A DNA stretch of 51,098 nucleotides from Treponema sp. (GCA_031275035.1 JAISPH010000077.1:1-51098); one strand, 5' to 3'; positions 1-9,181 are shown, counted from the stretch's first letter. The notes: generated by a model not told the origin, from the sequence alone. A program made the numbers and translations.

Positions 1-1
1 A

Positions 2-19
2 TTACGAGGTTCGTTCTGC
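2..19 (+). repeat. 18-bp repeat, copy 1 (TTACGAGGTTCGTTCTGC)
   Basis: An identical 18-mer occurs at 17957-17974, where it ends two bases before the ATG of a lipoprotein gene. Here it is followed by AAGG and not by a start codon. Confidence 0.7.
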
Positions 20-35
20 AAGGAAATTATTTACT

Positions 36-119
36 GTGGGGTCTACTGCCATTTTTTGTTGGTGTTACCAGTTTGAACCGCCGCAGAGCGGCGGGGTATT
101 AGACCCCACTGCGAATAAA
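36..119 (-). repeat. Dispersed TTCGCAG-box repeat with hairpin, copy A
   Basis: On the minus strand the box TTTATTCGCAG followed by TGGGGTCTAATACCC lies at about 119-95 and runs into a perfect hairpin at 78-94 (CCGCCGC, loop AGA, GCGGCGG). GTGGGGTCT at 36-44 is the reverse complement of 101-109. Related boxes sit at 12342-12357, 27509-27529, 34780-34796 and 36960-36972. Confidence 0.5.
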
Positions 120-178
120 CTCCCAGGGACACGCTGAAAAAGGGGTTCCAGAAGCTTCCCTGTGAGGCAGGGCGGAAC

Positions 179-204
179 AAGCCATTCTGAGGACAGAATG
201 GCTT
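179..204. repeat. Perfect 11-bp inverted repeat with 4-nt loop
   Basis: AAGCCATTCTG (179-189), loop AGGA, then CAGAATGGCTT (194-204). No T-run follows on either side, so it is not a clear intrinsic terminator. It could end a transcript entering from the left of the window. Confidence 0.5.
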
Positions 205-485
205 ATACGTCTCTCCGGGCCGTTTGCCGGAAGGAATGGATTCATGGGCGTTGTCGCGCCCGGCGTCATACGTCCCTCCGGGCCGTTCAGGGGACAGCCC
301 GGGCCGGGAATCCGCGGCGCGGGGAAGCGAATCCGTCTCCGCGGTTCTTTTCTTTGCGGTACATTCCTTATGGGCGGCGTTCCTTTTACAGCCACAGGGA
401 CGCCGCTTGACGCAGTCTTTCACGGGGCTATACACTTCAACTAAGTTGTTCGGAAACATCCGGCCGGTGCGGATGAGAGGTATTT

Positions 486-1505
486 TTGGACGATAGTATT
501 ACCATTGTACTGGACAGCCGGGATCTTTTGTCCGGAGTATGCGGCGCCAACGACGGAAACCTCAAGGTTATTGAGGGTTCTCTGGGGGGGCGCATCGCCA
601 CCAGGGGGAATGAGATCCGCCTGGAAGGGGCCGATAAGGCCGGGGTACGGCGTTTTAGAATGATGATTGACCGCCTCATCGCCGCGGTGGAGGAGGGGGA
701 AAGCCCTTCTCCTGAATATGTGGAAGCCCTGGCGGGGACCCTCGACCTCCGTTCCTCCGACGCCATCCGGGATGCCCTTATCCACATTCCCCAGGGTTTC
801 GGCAAGGTCTTTCCCCGGACCGGGAATCAGGCCCGCTACATTCAGGGAATACGCGGCCACGGCATTACCTTCTGTATCGGCCCCGCGGGAACCGGCAAGA
901 CCTTTCTTGCCATTGCCGAAGCCCTCAGGCTGGTACTTTCCAAAAAGATGCGGAAGCTGGTGCTGACCCGGCCGGTGGTGGAAGCCGGGGAAAGCCTGGG
1001 TTTCCTTCCCGGGGATCTGACCCAGAAGATCAACCCCTATCTCCGCCCCCTCTATGACGCCATGGAGGCGCTGATCCCCTACGATCTGATCCGCCGTATG
1101 GAGGAGACCCGGACCATCGAAATAGCCCCCCTGGCCTATATGCGGGGCCGGAGCCTGAACGACAGTATGATCATTCTGGATGAAGCCCAGAATACCACCA
1201 GGGAGCAGATGAAGATGTTTCTCACCAGGATAGGGGAGGGGGCCCGGGCGGTGATTACCGGGGACGCCACCCAGATCGATCTGCCCCGGCGGGATGAGTC
1301 GGGGCTGCTCCACGCCGCTTCCATCCTGTCCTCCGTGGAAGGGGTGTGCTTCGCCTATCTGAATACCGGCGATGTGGTCAGAAACCCGTTGATCAAGAAG
1401 ATAATCCAGGCCTACGATGACGCCGCATCGTTCCATGGCGGCGGGCCAAATCAAATTCCTGCCGGAAAAACCCCCCGGGGGACCAATAATGAAAAAAACC
1501 AATGA
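486..1505 (+). CDS. phoH: PhoH-like P-loop NTPase (YbeZ type)
   Basis: A 339-residue cytoplasmic ATPase of the PhoH/YbeZ family, which in bacteria works with YbeY in rRNA maturation; ybeY lies two genes downstream. The Walker A motif GPAGTGKT is at residues 132-139. The family block around RPVVEAGESLGFLPGD follows, and the Walker B-like DEAQNTT is clear. The predicted start is TTG at 486, with GAGAGG about 7 nt upstream; no ATG fits the conserved N-terminal part. The 3-prime end overlaps the next gene by 17 bp, so it is the first gene of a five-gene operon. Family assignment is firm; the exact start is less so. Confidence 0.92.
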   Translation: MDDSITIVLDSRDLLSGVCGANDGNLKVIEGSLGGRIATRGNEIRLEGADKAGVRRFRMMIDRLIAAVEEGESPSPEYVEALAGTLDLRSSDAIRDALIHIPQGFGKVFPRTGNQARYIQGIRGHGITFCIGPAGTGKTFLAIAEALRLVLSKKMRKLVLTRPVVEAGESLGFLPGDLTQKINPYLRPLYDAMEALIPYDLIRRMEETRTIEIAPLAYMRGRSLNDSMIILDEAQNTTREQMKMFLTRIGEGARAVITGDATQIDLPRRDESGLLHAASILSSVEGVCFAYLNTGDVVRNPLIKKIIQAYDDAASFHGGGPNQIPAGKTPRGTNNEKNQ

Positions 1506-3723
1506 CGGCCTTGGGCCGGCGTTTTTTCTGAAGATCCTGCAGGCCTGTACGTCCCGGTCCGGCCCCTTTGCGGTAACCGCCCTGGCCTTTGCCGTGTCCG
1601 CCGCGGCGGTGATCGGCGGCAGTTCCGCCTCTTCCTCCGCCGGGGATTTCAGCGAGTTAGAGGCCGGCCGGGTGGCGGACCGGGATGTAATCGCCGAGCA
1701 GAGTATCAGCTATACCGATGAAAACGCCACCCGGCTCCGGCTTGAGGCGGAGGAGAAGCTGGTTCCCGCGGTTTTTGCCTTTTCCGCTTCCGCCGGGGCC
1801 GAAATGCGGGAAAGCTACGGGCGTTTCGCCGCCCTTTCCCGGAGCCTCTTTGAGCAGCGGGCCTCGTCGGAGGCCTACCGCCTTGCGGTACAGGCCGAAT
1901 TCCCCGGCGCCTTTTTCAGGGATACCCTGGACGTCCTTTTCCGGGATCCCGGCCGGGACCGGCTTCTGGATAACGGCGCGCTAGTCCTGGATCATCTCCT
2001 GGAAACGGGGATCTTCTCCATGCCCCAGCATGGTCTGGAACAGTACAACCCCGATATGGTGGAACTGCTCCGTACCGCCGGAGCCAGGACGGAACGGGAA
2101 CAGATCCGCTATGATCGTATCCTGACCAAGGATACGGCGGAAGAGGCGATTAACCGCTCCGCCGCGGGGGGAAACTATTCCTCCTCATTCAGGAGTATCG
2201 CCGGGACTCTCCTTATGCCCTTTGTATCGGAGAATGTTTTCTTTTCCGCCGGGGATACGGAACGGCGGCTGGCCGAAGCCCGGGCCCATGTGGAGCCGGT
2301 GATCCGCCGCATAGAGCGGGGGGACCGGATCATCAGGAAGGGCTTTATCATCGGCGATGAGGAGATGGTCCGCCTCAGGGCCCTTAATCTGTCCCTCTCC
2401 GCCAGGGATCCCCGGCTTGCCGCCGGCGCTTTGGTGATCCTCGCCCTGATCTACGGTTTTATCATCGTCTATCTGGGAGATCCCCGGATTATGGGCCGGC
2501 GCCTTACCCGCCGGGAGATCTGCCTCCTCTCGGCGCTGGCCGCCGCCTATTTGGCAGGCGCCGCGCTGGCGTCGGGGACGGACTTCGGCTCCTTCTTTCC
2601 CGTTTCCATTCTCCTTCCCACCGCGCTGGTGATGATGCTTCCCTCAATTTTGATTAGTTCCCGGATCGCCCTGATCATGGCCGCGGGACTGCCCCTGAGC
2701 GCGCTTTTGTCCGGTTCCTTTGACAATGGGGCCTATCTCTTTGCCTTTATCTCGGGGATCTTTGCGGTCTTTGTGATCCGCGGAGCGGAGCGGCGGATGG
2801 ATTTGATTAAGGCGGGGCTTATCATCGCGGCGGTAAATGCTGCGGCGGCCCTGGGGCTGTTGCTGACCAACCGGAGCCCCCTCAGCGAGTATCCCCCCCT
2901 GCTCTTCTGGGCCGCCTTTAACGGCATCGCCTCGGGCATACTGGTTCTGGGCTGCCTCCCCCTGATGGAGCATGCCTTGAATGCGGCCACTACCTTCAGG
3001 CTGAGGGAGCTTTCGGATCTTAACTCGCCCATGCTGAAGCGGCTCTTTACCGCCGCGCCGGGAACCTACAGTCATTCCATCATGGTGGCGAACCTGGCGG
3101 AATCGGCCTGTCAGGACATTGGGGCCAACGCCCTCCTGGCCCGGGTAGGGGCCTACTACCACGACATCGGCAAGATGGATCAGCCCGGTTACTTTGTGGA
3201 AAACCAGACCGCCTACAACAAACACGACGACCTGGCGCCCCGGCTTTCCGCCACGATCATCCGCAGCCATGTAAAGCTTGGACTGGAGAAGGGGCGGAGC
3301 CTGAGCCTTCCCCGGGAGGTGCTCGACATTATCGGGGAACACCACGGTAATTCGGTGATCAGCTGGTTTTATCATGCCGCCCTCAAGCGGGAAAGCCAGG
3401 TGAACATGGAAGACTTTTCCTATCCGGGGAGTCCCCCCCGGTCCCGGGAGTCTGCGGTGGTCATGCTGGCGGACGTAACCGAAGCGGCGGTGCGGACCCT
3501 GAAGAAACCCTCCATGGCCCGGCTTGAAAAATTTATCCAGGAACTGATCATGTCTAAATTTGAGCAGGGCCAGCTTTCACAGTCGGAGCTGACCTTCCGG
3601 GATCTGGAAACCATCAAAAACGCCTTTGTCCGGATGCTGGCGGGGCATTACCATTCCCGTATCGAGTATCCCAAACCAGTCAGGGAGGTCCTTTCCGGGG
3701 CGGGTCCGGGGGGGCGCGGATGA
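1489..3723 (+). CDS. pgpH: 7TM-HD protein, PgpH/YqfF-like cyclic-di-AMP phosphodiesterase
   Basis: A 744-residue membrane protein with the 7TMR-HD architecture: an N-terminal hydrophobic anchor (about residues 20-45), a long extracytoplasmic domain to about 300, a group of hydrophobic segments between about 305 and 500, and a cytoplasmic HD domain. The HD metal ligands include H529 and the pair H558-D559 (in YYHDIGK). Family members hydrolyse c-di-AMP; that role is inferred from homology. I start it at ATG 1489, inside the end of phoH and after GGGGGACC, because the longer frame from 1417 adds only proline-rich sequence. It overlaps ybeY by 4 bp. Confidence 0.88.
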   Translation: MKKTNDGLGPAFFLKILQACTSRSGPFAVTALAFAVSAAAVIGGSSASSSAGDFSELEAGRVADRDVIAEQSISYTDENATRLRLEAEEKLVPAVFAFSASAGAEMRESYGRFAALSRSLFEQRASSEAYRLAVQAEFPGAFFRDTLDVLFRDPGRDRLLDNGALVLDHLLETGIFSMPQHGLEQYNPDMVELLRTAGARTEREQIRYDRILTKDTAEEAINRSAAGGNYSSSFRSIAGTLLMPFVSENVFFSAGDTERRLAEARAHVEPVIRRIERGDRIIRKGFIIGDEEMVRLRALNLSLSARDPRLAAGALVILALIYGFIIVYLGDPRIMGRRLTRREICLLSALAAAYLAGAALASGTDFGSFFPVSILLPTALVMMLPSILISSRIALIMAAGLPLSALLSGSFDNGAYLFAFISGIFAVFVIRGAERRMDLIKAGLIIAAVNAAAALGLLLTNRSPLSEYPPLLFWAAFNGIASGILVLGCLPLMEHALNAATTFRLRELSDLNSPMLKRLFTAAPGTYSHSIMVANLAESACQDIGANALLARVGAYYHDIGKMDQPGYFVENQTAYNKHDDLAPRLSATIIRSHVKLGLEKGRSLSLPREVLDIIGEHHGNSVISWFYHAALKRESQVNMEDFSYPGSPPRSRESAVVMLADVTEAAVRTLKKPSMARLEKFIQELIMSKFEQGQLSQSELTFRDLETIKNAFVRMLAGHYHSRIEYPKPVREVLSGAGPGGRG

Positions 3724-4187
3724 ACCGGGTTGCGGTCAGCGCCGGGGAGCTTCCCCTTCCCCCGTGGAGCGCCCGGGTCAGCAGCTTTGTCCTCAAGGTG
3801 CTGGAAAAGCTTAACCGGGACCGGTGGGATCTTTCGGTACTCCTCTGCAATAACCTGCTGATCCAGGATCTTAACGCCCGGTTCAGGAACAGGGACGAGC
3901 CCACCGATGTGTTGTCCTTCCCCATGGGGGAAACCCTGGAAGACGCCGGGGAGGACCGTTACTTGCCCGGGGACATTGTCATATCCCTGGAAACCCTGGC
4001 GGAAAACGCCCGGTACTTCCGGGTATCCGAGGATGAGGAACTACGGCGCCTTTTGGTTCACGGCATACTTCACCTTGACGGCCTTGACCACGAGGGAAAA
4101 CTTGACTCCGGCGTTTCCCCGGAGGCTATGCTGGCTTTGCAGGAACGGATACTTTCGGAGCTGTCCGGGGAGCGTATTCTTCCATGA
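3720..4187 (+). CDS. ybeY: Endoribonuclease YbeY
   Basis: A 155-residue metalloprotein that matures the 3-prime end of 16S rRNA and takes part in ribosome quality control. The zinc signature HGILHLDGLDH gives ligands H114, H118 and H124. The DVLSFP block, diagnostic for the family, is near residues 62-67. Its ATG overlaps the TGA of the HD gene (ATGA), so the two are probably translationally coupled. The order phoH - pgpH - ybeY - corC is a conserved block in many bacteria, and length is normal. Confidence 0.95.
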   Translation: MNRVAVSAGELPLPPWSARVSSFVLKVLEKLNRDRWDLSVLLCNNLLIQDLNARFRNRDEPTDVLSFPMGETLEDAGEDRYLPGDIVISLETLAENARYFRVSEDEELRRLLVHGILHLDGLDHEGKLDSGVSPEAMLALQERILSELSGERILP

Positions 4188-4993
4188 ACCTGAAGAAGTG
4201 GTTTTCTCCCAGGAAGAAGGAAATAGACCGGAAAACTTACCGGGCCCTGGAATCGGACCAGCGGGAGATGATCCAGGGGGTGGTGGAACTTTCGGAGACT
4301 ACGGTTAAGGAAGTTATGGTTCCCCGGATCGACACGGTCTTTCTTTCCGCCGGCGCGGACCAGGAGGATCTGCTGGCGCGGATCGCCGAAAGCGGCCATT
4401 CCCGTTTCCCTGTTTATCAGGATACCATAGACAATGTGGTGGGCATCCTCTACGTCAAGGATGTGCTCAAGAGCCTGGCCGGCGGCGGGAAATTCGACAT
4501 TCTTTCCCTGCTGCGGAAGCCCTTTTTTGTACCCGGCTCCAAGCGTATTGATGAACTGCTCCGGGAGCTCCGCCGCCGCCGGGTACATATTGCGGTGGTG
4601 GTGGATGAGTACGGCGGCGTTTCGGGCATTGTCTGCATGGAAAACATCATAGAGGAGATCATCGGGGATATTCAGGATGAATTTGACGATGAGCGGGAGG
4701 ATGTCCTCAAGCTGGGGGAGGGGGTTTTCCTCTGCGACGCCCGGGTTAACCTGGAGGATCTGGCCGGGGAGATACGGACGGATCTTCCCGTCGAGGATTT
4801 TGACACCCTGGGGGGCTTTGTCTTTGATCTCTTTGGAAAGATCCCCGTCCGCTATGAAAAGGCGGTTTACAACGGCCATGATTTTATCATCCAGGATATG
4901 GAGGGGCATAAGATCAATACCGTGAAGATCGTCCTCCACCGGGAACCCGGCTCGTCCCGGAACGACGGGAGTTCTTCGAGGAGCGAATCGTGA
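4184..4993 (+). CDS. CBS-pair protein, CorC/TlyC (hemolysin-like) family
   Basis: A 269-residue soluble protein. A short basic N-terminus is followed by two CBS motifs (about residues 45-105 and 110-165) and a C-terminal CorC_HlyC transporter-associated domain (about 180-260, with the pattern LGGFVFDLFGKIP). It lacks the membrane DUF21 domain of full CNNM/YfjD proteins, so it is the short CorC form. The family has been tied to Mg2+/Co2+ efflux; the old hemolysin name is not evidence of lytic activity. ATGA overlap with ybeY and a GTGA overlap with the next gene show a tight operon. Confidence 0.85.
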   Translation: MNLKKWFSPRKKEIDRKTYRALESDQREMIQGVVELSETTVKEVMVPRIDTVFLSAGADQEDLLARIAESGHSRFPVYQDTIDNVVGILYVKDVLKSLAGGGKFDILSLLRKPFFVPGSKRIDELLRELRRRRVHIAVVVDEYGGVSGIVCMENIIEEIIGDIQDEFDDEREDVLKLGEGVFLCDARVNLEDLAGEIRTDLPVEDFDTLGGFVFDLFGKIPVRYEKAVYNGHDFIIQDMEGHKINTVKIVLHREPGSSRNDGSSSRSES

Positions 4994-7035
4994 AGCTTGA
5001 AGGAAACGCCGGTTTTCCGCCGCCGGAGAGCCTGCCGGAGCGGTCCAGGCGGGGGGCGCCGCTGCGGTTTTTACTGTTCTCCCTGGTTCTCTGCCTCTGC
5101 GCGGAGGGCGGCCCGCTCCCCGCCCAGGGCGCGGACGCTTCGGCCTACTACAACGAGGGCCGGGACTACATGGTCCGGGAGGACTGGTATTCGGCGGCGG
5201 AATCGCTGCTGGAATGTCTCAGGCTTAATCCGGCCCATGCGGAGGCCTCCGGGGCCCTGGCGGAATGTTACTATGAACTGGGGGAATTTGATCAGGCCCT
5301 GAGCTGGGTACGCAAGGCCCGGGCCCTGGCCAGGGGAAACATGGGACTGGCGAATCTTGAAGCTTCCATCCTCGTCGCCCTGGGCCGCCTGGATTCCGCC
5401 TCGGCGCTTATCTCCGAAATTCTTACCCGGGAACCCTATAACAGGGAAGCCCTCTTTGTCCAGGCGGAACTGGACATTGCCCGGGGGCGGGCAGGGGAGG
5501 CGGTCCGGCGTTACCGGGAGGCGGTCCGGCGCTATCCCGACGACCGGCGGGTCCTGGTTTCCCTGGCTCTGGCGCTGGGTTCCCTTGGGGAGACTGCCGG
5601 CGCCCAGACCTATATCAACCGGGCCCTGGAACAGCATCCCGAAGATTACCGGGTCTACTACTATGCATCCTATCTTGACGCCCAGGCGGGCCGGCTCCAG
5701 AACGCTGTCCGCCATGCCGAGCGGGCCCTCTTCTTCAGGCCCGGCTATGTCCCCGCCCGGTCGCTTCTGGCGGGTCTCCGGTACCGCCTGGGTCAATACG
5801 ACGAGGCGGCCCGGCTCTGCGACGAAGCTATCGCCCGAAACCGGGAGGATGTGGGGGCCTGGTATCTCAAGGGCCTTGCCTACAGCAGGCTGGGCCGCCG
5901 TACCGACGCCATAGCGGTGCTTTCCGCCGCCGCCGGCATCGATCCCGGCGATGAATTTGTCCGGGCCGCCCTGGAGGAACTGCTTATCTCGGGGACCAGC
6001 CTTGAGGAGCCGGGCCGGGTCCGCTGGGCTTCCTGGCACTTTGCCCGGGGCCGGGATTACCGGTCCCGGAACCTGTCGGAGGAGGCTCTCTTTGAATACC
6101 GGCGGGGACTGCGGCTTAATCCCTATGCCCGGGACCGGCGGGAATACGCCGAGCTGCTCCGCCTTCAGGGTTACCCCGCCCGGTTTCTGGAGGAGCTCCG
6201 GTTTATGCAGGAACTGGGCCTGGGGGACCGCTCAATCAACGATGCGGTGGAGACCTACAATGCGCTTTTGGCCGACGCCCTTTACCGCCGCTGGGCCGTA
6301 GATCCGGTGCAGCTTACAAGCCGGCACTGGAAACTGGCGGTCTTCTCCATAAGTTCCCAGTCCAGTTTCTATCATACCGATTCGGGGGCCCTGGGTTCGT
6401 CCTACATCAGGGATCTGCTGGTTCACAGCCGGGACATACTCCCCATGGATCTGGAACTGCGCCAGCCCTCCTTTTCCGCAGCCTTCCGCAGCGCCCGCGA
6501 GGCGGGGGCGGATTATTTTCTTGCGGTAAGTATCGCCGAAAACGAAAGGGATCTTTCTATTAAGGGGGAACTCTTTGTGGGAAGGACCGGTTCTCCCGCG
6601 GGAACCTTCTATGCGTTTAGAACCGGAACGGACCGCCTGCGAAACGCTTCCCGGGGCATTGTGGAACAGTTGGAGGCCTCGCTGCCCTTCCGGGGAGAAT
6701 TGATCCAGCGGCGAAGTTCCCAGGGGCTTATCGACAAGGGCAAGGCTGACGGGGTAAAGGTTGATGCGGTTTACGAGGTGGTTAAGAAGGGACGGCCCCT
6801 GATCCTGAACGAAGGGATGGGTCTTAGCTATTCCGCAGAGGATGTGGTGGGCGCCCTGGTTATTACCCAGGCTGATGAAGAGGTGGCCGTGGGAAACCTG
6901 ACCCGGAACGGTTTCTTTGACCGTATTGCCCCCGGAGACGAGATAATTTTCCAGGAGCGGAAGCAGGCCGGCGGTTCCGCGGCGGATTCCATGGCGGACC
7001 CGGAACTGCGGGCCCTGTTGAGAACCCTGCAATGA
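4990..7035 (+). CDS. Exported tetratricopeptide-repeat protein
   Basis: A 681-residue protein starting at GTG 4990, which overlaps the upstream TGA. A basic stretch then a hydrophobic segment (about residues 18-38, ending near PAQGA) looks like a signal peptide. Residues about 45-330 form tandem TPR units, seen as recurring A-x-Y-x-E-G-R and LNP/YPDD turns. The last 250 residues form a separate mixed domain I do not recognise. It is probably a periplasmic or outer-membrane-associated scaffold. Such a TPR gene sits at this place in treponeme operons as far as I recall; the function is unknown. Confidence 0.75.
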   Translation: MKLEGNAGFPPPESLPERSRRGAPLRFLLFSLVLCLCAEGGPLPAQGADASAYYNEGRDYMVREDWYSAAESLLECLRLNPAHAEASGALAECYYELGEFDQALSWVRKARALARGNMGLANLEASILVALGRLDSASALISEILTREPYNREALFVQAELDIARGRAGEAVRRYREAVRRYPDDRRVLVSLALALGSLGETAGAQTYINRALEQHPEDYRVYYYASYLDAQAGRLQNAVRHAERALFFRPGYVPARSLLAGLRYRLGQYDEAARLCDEAIARNREDVGAWYLKGLAYSRLGRRTDAIAVLSAAAGIDPGDEFVRAALEELLISGTSLEEPGRVRWASWHFARGRDYRSRNLSEEALFEYRRGLRLNPYARDRREYAELLRLQGYPARFLEELRFMQELGLGDRSINDAVETYNALLADALYRRWAVDPVQLTSRHWKLAVFSISSQSSFYHTDSGALGSSYIRDLLVHSRDILPMDLELRQPSFSAAFRSAREAGADYFLAVSIAENERDLSIKGELFVGRTGSPAGTFYAFRTGTDRLRNASRGIVEQLEASLPFRGELIQRRSSQGLIDKGKADGVKVDAVYEVVKKGRPLILNEGMGLSYSAEDVVGALVITQADEEVAVGNLTRNGFFDRIAPGDEIIFQERKQAGGSAADSMADPELRALLRTLQ

Positions 7036-7075
7036 GCTTCGAATTCGGTTGAACTATTAGACCCGGTCCGCCGGC

Positions 7076-8257
7076 TTAATTGGCGATCTTTCCCAGGGCG
7101 GCCTGAATCCATTCGGAGGCCTCCTCGGGATAGCGGGCCTGGACGGAGAGGAATTCAAAAAGCGCCTCCCGGGGCCTTCCCAGGAAGTAGTAACTCTGAC
7201 CAAGGTAGTACCGGCCCCGGGCTTCGGCGGCGCCATTCCGGGGCAGGGACAGATAGCGGACAAGCTCCTCCCGGGATGTCTCCCAGTCCCGCTTGATAAA
7301 GGGCCCCTGCACAATGGCGCGGAGGCTTCCTTCTTCGCCGCCGGCGGGAATTTCCAGATCCTGATTAAAGGCCCGGGGGGCTTTATCCTGAACCGGTCTT
7401 GTATTTTGGGAACGGAGGCCCGCAATAGCCTGGGCCGCTTCGGCGCTCAGGGCGGTGGGAACCGGAGCTTCCGGGACGATCCGTTCGGGAACCGCCGTAT
7501 TCACCGTGATCCGGGGCAGGGGCATGGCCCGCATATCGCCGCCGGCGGAGAGCCGGCCCGGACCCCGGGGCACTTCCACCGGGTTAAGGGTGGCATTCTG
7601 TCCGGGGAAAAGAACCGTTCTTCCCGCGCTTAGATCATCCTCCAGCACCGCTCCGTAGTAATAGGGAATCCCCGGCACGGGGTAGTCCGTAAAGGGAGAA
7701 CTTATCCCCGACTGGACAATCACCGCCTCCAGCAGATCCCGGGGGTCCCGCAGGGGTTTCGTGCTCCGGTACAGGATGACATTGTCCGTCCGTCCCGCTC
7801 CCCGGAATGAAATAAGCACCCCGTCCTCCTCGAGGACCGCTTCCAGGCCGGCGATCGTCCTGGGGGCGGTTTCGATCCCTTCAATAACAACACTGAGGGT
7901 ATTGTTGAAAGGGATGGGAACAGTGTACTTTCGGCCCTCGCTGTCGCTGGCGATAATATAGTAGTGCCAGGGGCCGGGGGCTTCCACTTCGTCGATATAG
8001 GTTTGTACGCCGTAGGCCACTTCTACGGGCCTTGAACTGGGGATGCCCTCCACAAAGGATTCTCTGGACCGGTAAACAAAGACCGGTCCCCGGATATCCC
8101 GGGAATCCACCCAGTTAAGACGGACCAGATTATTTTTTACTTCCGCGGTGATCCGGGAGACAAAGGGGGCAAAAACCGCCGCTTCGGAATCCTGGGAAAA
8201 GACAGATCCCGGGAGGACAAGCGCCATGATCAAAAAAATAATGCTGAATCCCTTCAT
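7076..8257 (-). CDS. Exported protein with fibronectin-like modules and C-terminal TPR
   Basis: A 393-residue protein with a clean signal peptide (hydrophobic to about residue 18, cleavage after VFSQ). Two beta-rich modules follow, each with an LxWxDxRD or VLISFRG strand and an IxxY/VxLYRS partner, reminiscent of fibronectin type III repeats. The last 60 residues look like a TPR pair (ARGRYYLGQSYYFLGR, then ALFEFLSVQARYP). The gene converges on the TPR operon with only 40 bp between stops. The ATG is exactly 6 nt from a -10-like hexamer, so its mRNA may be leaderless. Function unknown. Confidence 0.7.
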   Translation of the reverse strand: MKGFSIIFLIMALVLPGSVFSQDSEAAVFAPFVSRITAEVKNNLVRLNWVDSRDIRGPVFVYRSRESFVEGIPSSRPVEVAYGVQTYIDEVEAPGPWHYYIIASDSEGRKYTVPIPFNNTLSVVIEGIETAPRTIAGLEAVLEEDGVLISFRGAGRTDNVILYRSTKPLRDPRDLLEAVIVQSGISSPFTDYPVPGIPYYYGAVLEDDLSAGRTVLFPGQNATLNPVEVPRGPGRLSAGGDMRAMPLPRITVNTAVPERIVPEAPVPTALSAEAAQAIAGLRSQNTRPVQDKAPRAFNQDLEIPAGGEEGSLRAIVQGPFIKRDWETSREELVRYLSLPRNGAAEARGRYYLGQSYYFLGRPREALFEFLSVQARYPEEASEWIQAALGKIAN

Positions 8258-8263
8258 GCTTTT

Positions 8264-8291
8264 ATAATCGGCAAATTTGGATCTTTTTCAA
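8264..8291 (-). promoter_or_regulatory. Predicted promoter of the exported beta/TPR gene, leaderless
   Basis: On the minus strand: -35 TTGAAA at 8291-8286, a 16-nt spacer, -10 GATTAT at 8269-8264, then 6 nt to the ATG at 8257. A sigma-70 start 7 nt after the -10 would fall on the A of the ATG. The -35 lies inside the inverted repeat at 8279-8314. Confidence 0.45.
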
Positions 8292-8314
8292 AATGACAGC
8301 TTTTGAAAAGATCC
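8279..8314. repeat. Near-perfect inverted repeat over a -35 box
   Basis: GGATCTTTTTCAAAA (8279-8293), a 7-nt loop, and TTTTGAAAAGATCC (8301-8314); the arms differ by one T. Its overlap with the predicted -35 makes it a candidate operator. It could also be a weak terminator for the minus-strand gene ending at 8454. The remaining gap, 8315-8453, is GC-rich with nothing I can name. Confidence 0.45.
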
Positions 8315-8453
8315 ATTTGCCCCCCTTTTCAGATATACCGGTTTTCCCTTTTGGGGATTACCGGCGGCGGCCTCCGGCTTCCCCGTTGACTCAGCGGGGC
8401 CCCCCGCCGTTCCGCCGCCGCCAGGGGTTTAACGCAGATGCAAAGGGCGGATA

Positions 8454-9017
8454 CTACCAGGCCCTGGCCTTGTCCTGGGGCTCCTCTATGCTGATATTGT
8501 CCCCCGCCTGTTTAATCACGTAAAAGCCCTGTTTTAACGCAAGGTCGTGGACATTGCCGGGAATGACCGCCGCGGCCACGGCCCCGTAGAGCCTCCGCTT
8601 GTCGCCGTGCAGATCGAAGTACCGGCGCAGTTTTTCCATCCGTTCTACATGTTCCTGGATGTCGCCGCTGTTCGCCTGGGTTTTTACCTCTACCGCCAGG
8701 GCGCAGTCCCCGTTTTCCAGGAATACGTCTATCTCCGCATAGAGATTATGTTCCCTGCTTTCGATAAACACATTGGACGAGGCCTTGCCAAACTCATAGC
8801 CCAGCGCGTTAAATTTTTCCTTTAGGTTGGGGATAAACATGTGCTCGATTATCTTGCCGAACTTCCGCCCCAGATCGCCCATCATCTTCTGGTTCTGTCG
8901 CAGCAGCCTGTCGGTTTCCTGGAACTTTTTATCGGTTTCCTGGAACATAGCCCAGACCTTCTCAAAGGTAAGTCCTTCGTATTCGGAGGGATGAACGGCA
9001 TTTTGCTGTACTTCCAT
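8454..9017 (-). CDS. Coiled-coil protein with PD-(D/E)XK nuclease-like domain (DUF3782-like)
   Basis: A 187-residue protein. Residues about 15-50 form a helical region with a doubled FQETD-type repeat. The rest resembles the restriction-endonuclease-like fold: an EIDVFLENGDCALAVEVK stretch gives the acidic pair and the E-x-K of a PD-(D/E)XK core. Similar small proteins are common in spirochaetes, green sulfur bacteria and cyanobacteria, often without known function. I start it at ATG 9017, which has AGGGGA 8 nt upstream; a TTG at 9044 in frame is less likely. Not in an operon with its neighbours. Confidence 0.7.
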   Translation of the reverse strand: MEVQQNAVHPSEYEGLTFEKVWAMFQETDKKFQETDRLLRQNQKMMGDLGRKFGKIIEHMFIPNLKEKFNALGYEFGKASSNVFIESREHNLYAEIDVFLENGDCALAVEVKTQANSGDIQEHVERMEKLRRYFDLHGDKRRLYGAVAAAVIPGNVHDLALKQGFYVIKQAGDNISIEEPQDKARAW

Positions 9018-9146
9018 TTTGAAAAATCCCCTGTTACTTAACAAATATAAGGCGTCCGCCCGTAACGGTCAAGCCGTCCTGAAAACGGAAAAACGCCGGA
9101 CCCCGCAGCCGGAAATTGATCCGCCCGTATAACGCGCCGGTTGATC

Positions 9147-9175
9147 TTGCAATTTCCCGTTCCTCTTCATACAAT
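9147..9175 (+). promoter_or_regulatory. Predicted leaderless promoter of the Cas2-like gene
   Basis: TTGCAA at 9147-9152, a 17-nt spacer, TACAAT at 9170-9175, then 6 nt to ATG 9182. Both hexamers are near consensus and the spacing is ideal. No Shine-Dalgarno precedes the ATG. Confidence 0.55.
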
Positions 9176-9181
9176 AAGACC

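Larger units (their letters stand above)
1..485. other. Repeat-rich non-coding stretch upstream of phoH
   Basis: I see no credible gene here: the open frames on both strands overlap each other, are low in complexity and lack ribosome-binding sites. The stretch holds an 18-bp repeat (2-19), a long-range inverted pair (36-44 with 101-109), two hairpins (78-94 and 179-204), a direct repeat of about 20 bp (near 207-225 and 270-288, sharing CTCCGGGCCGTT), and a copy of the motif ACTAAGTTGTTCGGAAAC (440-457). Several of these recur elsewhere in the window. Confidence 0.6.

Noticed and set aside
43..496. Several open frames of 60-138 codons on both strands
   Set aside because: They overlap one another, are rich in Arg/Gly/Pro as expected from random GC-rich DNA, have no ribosome-binding sites and lie over repeats.
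1417..1488. Longer N-terminus for the HD-domain protein
   Set aside because: The added 24 residues are inside phoH and proline-rich; ATG 1489 has a better site and precedes the hydrophobic anchor.
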